A stretch of DNA of 64,000 nt from Candidula unifasciata (lineage: Eukaryota; Mollusca; Gastropoda; Stylommatophora; Geomitridae). The notes beneath the pieces are model-generated. The model ran no database searches, was not told where the DNA came from, and worked only from the letters and a program-made list of their open reading frames with translations. Shown here one piece after another: positions 31,651-42,600 of this stretch. Positions within the stretch are counted from its first letter, which is position 1, and every line of letters starts with the position of its first letter. A program made the position numbers and the translations under genes. The DNA lies in NCBI GenBank assembly GCA_905116865.2, contig CAJHNH020006224.1, forward strand, positions 291,001 through 355,000. The letters run 5' to 3'.

Positions 31651-32489
31651 GAAGAAGAAGAAGTATAATTTAAGTACACAAAACAGCATTCATTATTCTG
31701 ATAATAGTGCAAACATAAGCATCCTCCTCTACTACTCGGTGCCCTGGTGAGGAACAGTTTGTGGTCAAACTTTTAACTGGACTAAACAGAGGATGCCACC
31801 ATAAGAAAAATGGATAAAACAGCCCATACTCAGTGGAGACCTCAGAGAAAGAAATTGTAACCTACTGGGAGTATTTATGCAAAGAAAACTGATGAAAGGA
31901 ACTGCCCAGTTCAGTAGAGACTTGCAAATGCCTCATAATAGCCAGACATTCAGTAGATTACTGTGAGTAAATCAAACCATTTTCTATGTGGATTCCAGTA
32001 CTAGGCCCCCATAAAGTAGGGAGGCGGGGTTCGGCAAATTGAGTAGACTGAGTGCCCCTTCACAATAATACAGTAAAAATGAATCAATTTTAGTTTTTGC
32101 TGAAATTGGATGTGTTGGGCTGAAACCTGCCGATTCTTCTTCTTCTCTTCCACATTGCACATCAGTGAAGTGTCGAGGGAAGATGAAACGTTTGTTGATG
32201 AGCACTATTAAGATTGATGTTCATTTCTGTAAGGCCATCACTCCACATTTTCCAAGGTTTTCCCCTCCCTCTCCCCTTTGTAACGTTTCAGTGTGGCTCG
32301 CTGTGGTAGATATTACCAGGGCTTTCTCGTTAGATGTCCAACTACTTCATTTGTTCTTTGATGACCTGTAAGACTGGCTTTATTCCTAGCATTTTTCTGA
32401 TTTCATATTACGTCTTTCCTTGAAACTCCTGCAGCTCTTTTAAGGCATTTTATCTCTGTATTCACAATTTGAACAAATGCATCCATACT

Positions 32490-32775
32490 TCAAGAGCTGA
32501 ATATTGAAGAGGGTTGGCTAGTAAAGACAATAAAACAAAGAAAATTGAAATATTTTGGTCACTTGAAACGTCATGGAAGTCTAGAGAGAACAATAATGGA
32601 GGCTTATATGCCTGGGAAGAGAGGAAGAGGAAGGCCAAGGAGAAGATGGGTGCAGGATGTGGCAGATGATCTCCAGATGGGTGTATCAGACGCAGGACAT
32701 CTTGCTCAGGATAGAAAGGTTTTCCGGAGGGTTGTTATGGCAGCGAGGTTCCGCGAGGGACATGCTACTGAATGA
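32490..32775 (+). mobile_element. LINE ORF2 C-terminus, frame intact
   Basis: The frame reads LQELNIEEGWLVKTIKQRKL, KYFGHLKRHGSLERTIMEAY, MPGKRGRGRPRRRWVQDVAD then AGHLAQDRKVFRRVVMAARF and REGHATE, stop. FGHLKR, GRGRPRRRW and AQDR..(F/W)R are the hallmarks of the region after reverse transcriptase. It has no frame break over 95 codons, so it is one of the youngest LINE fragments in the window. Confidence 0.9.
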
Positions 32776-32849
32776 ATGAATGAATTCACAATTTTACGTT
32801 CATTAAAGGATGTAAGTGTCCACATTTGGCACTTATAGCATGGTGTTGG

Positions 32850-33180
32850 CCAAAAAATAGTTCTCATAATATTCACCACTCCGGGGTATCTGCTTGTTTG
32901 TCAACAGGTAAGATAGTTGCCCAATTACTTGATTAGCTTTGGCACATCTGGAGCTAATTTCTCTGTTTGGTTTTCCATTGGATGTGAAAATTGATCCCAA
33001 ATGCTTGAATTCCAAAAAATAGTTCTCATAATATTCACCACTCCAGGGTATCCGCTTGTTTGTCAACAGGTAAGATAGTTGCCCCATTACTTGATTAGCT
33101 TTGGCACATCTGGAGCTAATTTCTCTGTTTGGTTTTCCATTGGATGTGAAAATTGATCCCAAATGCTTGAATTCCAAAAA
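32850..33180 (-). mobile_element. LINE reverse-transcriptase fragment with in-frame 162-bp duplication
   Basis: EFKHLGSIFTSNGKPNREIS and SRCAKANQV(M/I)GQLSYLL occur twice in one open frame. (F/Y)LG..(F/I)..(D/N)G....EI..R...A is the conserved block after the YADD motif. The repeat is exactly 162 bp (54 codons), at 32850 and 33012. Confidence 0.85.
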
Positions 33181-33309
33181 ATAGTTCTTGGCAGATGTAA
33201 ACTATAAACCACAGTACAGCATGCCAGCTGTTCTATTAAGGATGAAAACAGATGTTAAAAGGGAAACCATTGCAAACAGTTGAAAAAATTAACACTTGAA
33301 TTGGTTCTA

Positions 33310-33550
33310 GGGGGGGGGGGGGGAATAGACCCACTGCTCCCTAACAAGTTTATCATAGGAGTCCCCTGATTAGGGGTGTTTCCTTCGAAGTCGGGAGTTT
33401 ATCTGCCTAATACTGAGACGAGGAACCAAAGGTCTGCTGTAATAAAGCCAGATCTGTAAAATGTATGTGCAAGCAAAACCCATGTTCTGGAACAAAACTA
33501 AAGTCTAGAAGTAGATAAACAACCAGAACTTTCCGCTGGTGAACACCAAA
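33310..33550 (-). mobile_element. SINE A copy
   Basis: G13 tract, AATAGACCCACTGCTCCCTA, CTTCGAAGTCGGGAGTTTAT and AACCAGAACTTTCCGCTGGT, then GAACACCAAA and an A run. It lies just downstream of the sHSP stop. Confidence 0.8.
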
Positions 33551-33640
33551 AAAAAAAACAAAGGTAAGTATAAACAATTTGAGTAATATAATGGACATCA
33601 AGGTATAATAATAATAATAACATATCACAAAGTAGAAGCA

Positions 33641-36600
33641 TTATTTTCTGTGCACACTGATTGTAACCACTGGTCTGTTCTGACTATCACTGATTGTGAC
33701 TGATGACTCTTTGCTGACTGTAACTTTCCTTACATCCTGGCTCTGTGTCACCGTGTATGTCTTCTTCTGCAGTGGTTTTAATGGTGCTTCTATTGTTAGC
33801 TTCTTGTCTTCCGTCAGGTAGGCTTGGATAGTTGCAGGGTCCACCGATTCTGTATGTGCAATAAAAGAGAAAACATATTAAAAGGACCAGACCAGTTGCA
33901 GTATGATGAACAGACTTGTTGCCTCATTCCTTACCTGTTAAGAATCCCCATGTGTTGATTAATTTTATTTGCATTCACCAGCTATAAACTTTGGCAGAAA
34001 GTTCTGGTTGTGTTCAAAGTTCTGGATGTTGGTCTTGTTCCAGAACTTGAGTTTTGTGTGCACATCCATTTGACAGATCTGGCTTTTTTACATGCAGATT
34101 CCTTGCCTCTCAGGCAGATGCATTCTGACTTTGAAGAAAACACCCCTAATTAGTCACCTCCTGACATGCTTACTGAGGTCAGTGGTCTACTGCCCCTCCC
34201 CTCTTAACATCTCAGAGAGGGCCCTGGAACCGACATGTGGAATCTATGATCAAAACACTTAATTTTTTTTTAGCACATTGTATAACATGCAAAATTGACC
34301 ACATATCCTAGCTACTTGAACGTCAGTTACTTCAAATCCACACTAAATCAGACTTTTTTTAAAAATTCAATTTGTTTATCAGATTGACTCAGCTTTAAAT
34401 GTATATGAGGTAATGACCTTGGAAGTAAAGGCAGCCAGCAGGACATTGGCCGTATCACCCACAGAATGCCGAATAGTCTATTAAATATTAGCAACATATA
34501 CCTGATGTACCACTGGCGTAAAAAAAAAAATCCTTTAGTCTTATTCCATTTATCCTATATTATGTATTTTTTTAAAAGTCAAAATAATCGTATGCTGAGA
34601 TTAAAATATGATCAAAACAATTTGCTTCACTGACTTATTTATCAGATGAGGAGTCTCAATAGCAGAAGTAGAAAACTCACATCTTTTTAAGTTTACACTG
34701 CAAAAATAATTACATATTAGCTCTTTGAGGCCCGAGCAACACTATGTGTGTTGATTGAGAAGTTCCAATTTGCCAAAACAACACTGTCTGTGTCGATCGT
34801 GTATCCCATACATAATGATTTGCAGACCTCTCCATATTCATTTCCAATGTTTCGGAACTACCAGTTTTAAAGGAAGGTATTACTTTTTGTAAACAAGTCT
34901 ATGATTCCGCATGCTCAACTGAGAAAATACAGTAGTTAGTCAAGATTCCAGGTTCACAGTTTTTTCTCAGTTGAGCATGCGGAATCATAGACTGTCCTAT
35001 AATTCCTCCGTTCCTGTGCCAGTGGAAATCACAAATCCTTCTGTCAGATGTGCCAACACTAACAAACCCACATCAGAATTACACCTCACTGTTGATGCAT
35101 GTAGTTGACATTGTACATGCAATACAGCATAAGTACTTATTCCAAACATAATCATCGCCTTCCCTCAATTTTTAAAAACACACATTCCACATGAATCTGG
35201 GCGATGGAACTTTTGCACTCTTGGTCCAGAAATATGGAATTTACTGGGACATCGGTGGTCAACCTGTTGTCTTCCATTTTGGGCTGAAAGTCCAAAGTAT
35301 TTGGAAACAATCCAGCAACACCAACTTTGTCAAAATATCGAGTGCCAGGAAAAACAACAATCATGATCATCAATGTCCACTTCAATGTGACATTTAGTTG
35401 GAAATATCTCGTTTTGATAAGCCTTTCCACTTACAGTGTTACTGTCAATCCTAGCAGGGTATCCATAATTTAATCATACACAGAAATACTGACTGGCAGA
35501 GAGCATCTAAGCCAGTGACATAACACAAGAACTGATATATAAATGCGCCTGGTTCTCTAGCGTAGTTGGCTAAACCGGATTGCGCGGAGACCGGGTGACG
35601 AACTCCTTGTGGTCCGCATTCAATCCCGGGGGTAGGCAGGAAAGCCACATTTTCTCCCAGATTTACGGTATTTACAATGAAATCAAGGCCGAAAGGTTGC
35701 GATATCCATAATACCGAGCCTAAGGGTTAACAACTCATGTCCTCTGGATACTAAAACAAAACAAACAATATATAAATGCTGATTTGGCACACACACACAT
35801 ATGCAAAGGAAATAAGTAGAAATTATAGGAATGCTGGGGGAAAAACATTGAAGTAGAATGTACTTTCACCATGTTTCTATCGTTTTATCTGAGTGGTGAT
35901 CAATAGACTGGGTCGACATGATCAGCCCAGATCAGTTAAAAATCAACCCCAATGTGGACTAGAACTTAAGTCCATCGAGCCTTCAGAAAGTGTACCTAAT
36001 ACTGGGCTACCATGGCTGCCCAGAAATACTTTATTATTAGGAGAATGATTCACTAGCACATGGTGGCAGATGGATAGGTAGATAGACAGACAGAGATATA
36101 TTACCAGGCAAGTCATATTCCTTGTTAAACTCTTTATGCAGAGTGCGGCCAGAAGTCTTCTCCTCATGTTCTGCATGAACGATCAACTTCCTGTCCATCG
36201 TCTTGACTACCACATCTTCTGGTTTAAACTCTCCAATGTCCACCTAAGATCAAACAAATAACATCAAACACTGTGAACAAACATTGTAACATTATATACG
36301 CGGTGTGAATCGAGTTAGCTGATAACCATCATCATATACCAGGTTTTTGGCAGAAAGGCACTCTTATCATAGCATAACAGGAAAAAACATGCCTGATTTT
36401 GCACTATACTGAAGTCCAACCCTTAGGGTTACCAGATTTTGTAAAATAAAGAATGGAGCGATGAAACTTTGTTTATTTATAATGACATTTTTTATTACTA
36501 ATAGGCAATAAAATATTCATTAGAATACTAAACTTACTCCATGTGAACAAAATTTAAGTGAAAAAAAAAAAATGGAGGAATCAGGGGAAAATGGAGTGTC

Positions 36601-39600
36601 TGTCAACGCTACCAATGCTACATGTTCATCCCTAATGTGCCTTCAATGACTGATGTCCGCCTTCATGCTGGTCATAAACTGCCTTTCTTCATGTTTATTC
36701 TTTCTAAACCACTGTTACATTTAATAATTCCAAATTATTTTATTTTCTAAGCTTTGATAGTGATTGTGAGTCAGTCTTTTGATGTTAAAAGCTTGTACCG
36801 TATCATGTTTTTCTTCTTGTTTCACAGCAGTTAATGAATTTGAAAAAAAAAAAAAAATTGTGAGTTCAATCCTTTTCATCAATTTTTATCTTTAGTGATT
36901 ATAGAATGGCCCTTGACACATCCTTGTGTCACGAAACAAAAGACGCATACTCTTAACAGTTGAGATTCTAACATCATTGCAGCAGGGGGGGGGGGGGGGG
37001 GGAAGGGGTTACCTCATAAATGTTCCATTGCTTTACCAGTTGAAATAACACAAAATGTCTTTCACTGTCTCATTTGAAAACTAGTGAAAAATTTGTTAAT
37101 CCCAGCAAAATTTGAAGCTTGCACGTGCAAATAAAAATACATAAGGCAGTTGTCAGATGTACCAACACTAACTGTCCTATACCAGAATTGCAGCCTAATC
37201 ATTGTTAGATACCATGGACTTCATATATTCAGTCTTGTGGACCCTTCTATATTTTCAAAGATCTGCCATTGACTCCTTACTTTTATAATAGTCATACTGA
37301 AGAACTTATCATTTATAAACATTACTATAGGCAACATAGATTGCATTAAATGTTGAACGTTCAAGAATCGACTCATAACACTCATGACATTTCCATAAGC
37401 GCTCGGCTCCCATCTTCTGCAGCAAGTACACTGAGTTCCAATTCTGTCAGTAACTGTCTGAATGTATATCCATGCCACCTTTCCCCTGAGTGTTCATTGT
37501 CAGCCAGATCTCCTGGTCAATCCTCACAGTTCCAGTCTTCTCAGCCACAGTGATCTATTTCTGCCTCCGTACTAGAGGAACGGCTGGCCGAATGGCTGAG
37601 AATGCTAAGCTCTAAAGGAGAGACTCAGGTTAGATTCTCTGTAAGGTGGTGTGATTTTTCTTTGTAAAGGCAGACACAAATTTCACACCTGAGCAGCCGT
37701 GGCATTACACATTAACCAGTGCACCCTTAAAAAATGAGTAAAGACCCCCATCCCCCTGTGTCATGGATTGCATTCTAGAGCTTAAGGTTTTTTGTGTGCG
37801 TGTGTAAATGAAATTACATGCCACTTAAATTTGTTCTGTAGACATCTAAAAAGGAAGTGTTTTAGTCAATGACATACAAGACATCTGCTGCCTATTTTTA
37901 TGAGTGAAAATAATGATAATATTGTAGCTTCAAGAAGAAGCAGAGTCATCAGTTAAGAACAATGGTTGGCACAGAACTGGTAAATCTTGCCTTTTTTGTT
38001 CTCAATGCTAGTGCTTTTCAGATAAGAAGAAACAGGCCTCTATGAAGTATGTAGAGCTACATATATCTTCCACTGTTCCATATAGCTTGGTTTCCATTTG
38101 AATGTCAGCTGACCGAACATGGGATCTCTCTACTGCATGTATCAAGCTTATGTATTGGTAAATGGATTCATAGAACATCAAAGAATCAAATGGTTTGTTC
38201 ATCTGGTTGGACTAGAACAAAAAATCAGGTAACAGCTAGAGTGTACAACATGAAAACAGTAGGTTACAAGGCAAGAGGCAGACCAATAAAGAGATGGGTG
38301 AAAGGAGTAAAAGAGACACTACAGAAACACAATATGACATTAACACAAGCAAAAGAGAGGAAACTACATATAACTCCTTTCTGTGAGGCTTTACGGCATA
38401 AGCAGTAGGACAAAAGAAGCTTGGAACCTATGGTCATGAGTAAAGAGACAAAAACGTTATATATTATATGAAAACTTTAATTACCTCCAGTCTTAATTTT
38501 CTAGAACCATCAGCTTCAGTGATAATTGGATTTTTGACCTGTGCGGACATGTCGAGAGATTTGCCTGGTGTTGAAGATTTTACTGGAAATATGGTGTCCT
38601 CCCCGGTAAGTGCTGGCTGATTCAGGGGTGCCTCAACGCTGAGAATCCCATCTTTACTAAGGATACACTGCATCTTCTCTTGATCCACACTGCAAGGAAT
38701 GTCTACCTGTAATGGTTACCAGCAATGAAACAAAGCTGACATGGCTGACATCTTTTGGATCTAAGCAAGTATCACTTAAACTCATAGATTTCTAAGTATT
38801 TTTTGTTATCTACAGCAGAGTTTCCCAAACTTTTCTTGGTCGTGGCACCTTTTTTTAATTAAAATTTTTCCACAGCACCTTAACCTAATTACAAGTAGGA
38901 CTATTCGTGTCTTGGTTAAACCAATTATGAAGTTTTTACTTTCCGGCGCACCTGTGGAAAGGTAGCAGCTCCCAAGGGGCGCCCCAACACACTGGAATCA
39001 CTGACCTACAGTAATAGTTGTTTAAATTCTGAGGAGCTGAAATAACAACACTACATGGACAAAAGTAACTGAAGTAACATTTGGGAGTACATGGGTAATT
39101 CTTCTTCCTCTTCTTCGCATTTACCAGCTGTACACTCTGGCGGAAAGTTCTGGTTACCTGTGCATCAGTTTTACAGATCTCATTCTCTTGAATACAGACT
39201 GTTAGTTCCTTGCCTCTCCAGCAGATGCACTCTGACTTCGAAGGAAGCTCCCCAGTTAGTCGACTCTTACAACATGCTTTTGGGGAGGCAGTGGGTCTAT
39301 TCTTGTTTTTCCCACAATAGGGCCCCGGAACCCACATGGGGGACATGGGTAATGATAATAGCTCTATGGGAAAAAAGTGTTTAAGAGTTAAGTTGGGTCA
39401 AAAACTGATATCACAACACTTGGAACAATCCCATATGTGTTCCATCCTCATCTGCAGCGGCCAGTGAAGAGTTCCAGTTATTATTGTGTCAGATCCAACC
39501 CAATAATAATAATTTTTGTTGGAGCTACAAAGTGTGTACTGAGCTCTTAATTTAATCTTCATGTTCAGTGTTTAGAAAAAACATGACATGTAAAGAGTAA

Positions 39601-42600
39601 ACAAGAACTACGTGGTGAGTTAACTGATACTGAATTACTTAGTTAACTCTTTTTATAGCAGGAAAACTCACAATGTCTTTATTTTGTGTGTAACCTCTTG
39701 GAGGAGATAGTGCAATTATGTAAGTATCCATGTACAATGAAAGCCATCCTTTGTAAAGCAAACCAAATAATCTATATCAATTCCTCTTCATGTCACTGTT
39801 GGTACATAAAGCATTCACAAGTGATCTCAATTGCTGCAGGTCTGCTGCTTTTCTGCCCATGGTATCCCATGTCAGTTTATATTCCTTTTCTATTTCCTGT
39901 TCTACTGTCCTATTCCAGGTCTTAGGTCGTCCATGTCTCCTTTTCCCATCTGCTGTCCACCGGAGAGCTGTTTTTGCCAGAGTGTCACAAGGCATTCTAC
40001 AAACATGTTCAAGTCATCCCCATTGTCTTACTTTGGTAACATTTGCCAGTGATGCACATTCTCTTTTCCTCCTCAGTTCTTCATCTGTGATCTTGTTTGG
40101 CCAAAATATTTGTAGAATTCTCCTGAAACATTTATTTTGAAAAGTCTCAAGTTCATGTGTAATTCCCGCTGTCATTTTCCATTAACTGTTGTATAATAGT
40201 ATTCCTAAAATGTTGCTCTTGTATATTCTGAGTTTTGTCTTTAAACTAAATCCCTAAATTCCATATATTGTTAATCATGGCAAATGCTTGATTTTCCTTT
40301 TTTTATTCTTGATGTTACATCCTTTTCAGAATCTCCATTTGGAGTAACTTCACTTCCGAGGCATATAAATTCATCAACTTCCTCTATTGCTTCATCATTT
40401 AAAATAATTTGATTTTCTGTTTAGTTTTTATTTCTCATTACTTTAGTTTTACTGGTGTTTATTTTGAGTCCTATCTTAAGAGCTGTTATTGAAAGTATTT
40501 CAATCTTTTCCTGAGCATCCACATGATGGTTTGATATAAGGCTGATATCATCTGCATAGTCCAATTCCTCTAAAACAGAGGTGAGTGACCACCTAATGCC
40601 TCTTTTTCTATCTTGTGTAACTTCCTTCATCAGCCAGTCAATGGACACACTAAACAAAAAGGGGGATAGTATGCATCCCTGTCTGACTCCTGTGTTGACA
40701 AAGAAACTTTCTGTTGTAAAATTATAATAGAATCTATCAAATAAAAAAGAGAAAGAAAATCCTAAGCTGAGGATGTTACAGGGCCATGTACCATATGAAA
40801 AGTTAGTTGAAAATCATGTACAAAATGTTGCCAATCAAAACATCTCACATTTGTCTTCACATTCATGCACTGGGTGGAAGTTGCAGAGCTCAACAGCTAG
40901 ACATGCACCTGCCGGCCTAAAGGTCTAGGGTTCAACTTTCATTGAGGTAGATTTTTCTTTCCTTCCTAATATACTTTTGGCTGCAATGTTAATGCAGCCC
41001 AAAATGGGTACCAGGTACAGTCATGGGAAGTAAAGGTTGTTGGTGTGATACTGATCATATCACCCAGCGAACGCCAATAGGTTTATAAAAATAGAGGTCT
41101 AGCACTGTATGCATATCTATTAAAAAATACCTTTACTTTTTATTTTTAATGCTTTATCACCATTACGAATAGATAACCAACAAAAGACACACCTGACGAC
41201 TGTATTCTCTACTGACTGACGTCTGGGCTGATTTTTCCTCGTGCCTGGCATTGACTATCAATTTATTGTCTTGAACTTTAACCTAGTGTCAAGATGAGAT
41301 ATATTTTATTACAACACCATTTTATATTGCAGCAACTGAATATTAGAAATAAAATCTTTATTCATATTTCGGCCTTCTGTGTACTGGTGTAAGCCCCTAG
41401 TTAGTCAACTTAAAGAGTCTTACAACATGCTTGTTGGGGAGGCAGTGGGTCTGTTCTTGTCCCCCCCCCCCCCCCCACCCAGAGGGGCCCCAGAACCCAC
41501 ATAGGGAACTAGTAGCATTATCTTTGTATTTAATACAAGTTTTCTCCATTGTCCTAATATTGAAGGAACATCTTATTCTCTTGGACTCTATCACTCCAAA
41601 GCCCAGGAGTTGTTCTGAAGATCTTTGTTAACTTTTCATCAGCTTTCTCATTCTTAACATCCATCAGCTGTTAACTCTAGCAGAAGGTTCTGGTTGTCTG
41701 TCTGCTTCAGGACTCTGGCCCTGTTCCAGAACTTGAGTCCTGCGTAAACATATGTTTTACAGATCTGGCTGAACTGCATGCAGACTGTTGGTTTCTTGCC
41801 TCCCAGGTAGATGCACTCAGACTTAGAAGGGAACATCCCTAATTAGTTGCATCTTACAACATGTTTGCCTCCTTCAAAGTCGGAGTGCCTCTGCCTGAGA
41901 AGAAAGGAACCAGCAGTCTGCATACAAATGAGTCAGATCTGTAAAATGGATGCACACGCAACACTCAGGTTCTGTAACAGGACTGCAGTCTGAAAGTGGA
42001 TGAACAACCAGAACTTTCCACCAGAGTTAACAACTGGTGAACTTGAAGAAGAAGAAGACAACATGCTTGTAAGGAGGCAGTTTGTCTCTTCTCCTCCCCT
42101 CCCCCTAATGGGACCCCAGAACCCAGATGGGGAAGTGATAAATATAAATAACTCAGGTTGTTTATAGTTTCAAATCTCAGGTAGAAGGAAAAAATCACAA
42201 CAACATGATGCCAGCCATGAAAACAGCCACCTAAAAAATACACTCGACAGGACGCACATTAGAAAAAAAAACCTCTAACAAAACGACTCAAATTTTGGAC
42301 CCATTAGGACATAATTGGCATCCCAGTTTACATGGCAGAGGGAGAGAAACAGAGAGATATGAAGGAATGGAAAGGGGGGGGGGGGGGGGGGCATATAATA
42401 CGAAAAATTGCAAAATGTCAGACAATAATTACAAACCTTCTGTTCTTTAAGAATTAATGACACACAAATGGGATTACTTTACTTTTCCCTTTGGGGGACT
42501 GTGTGGTCTTGAGGCATGGCATCCGTCTCAAGTGCTGGAGGTCCCAGGTTCTAGCCCCAGTGAAGCCTCAGATTTTTTCACGTGGGCTTCAAGTAATTTC

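Noticed and set aside
35152..35430. 92-codon minus-strand ORF in sHSP intron 5
   Set aside because: No family resemblance. Part of the neighbouring sequence (near 35050) recurs at 37150, so it is probably repeat-derived.
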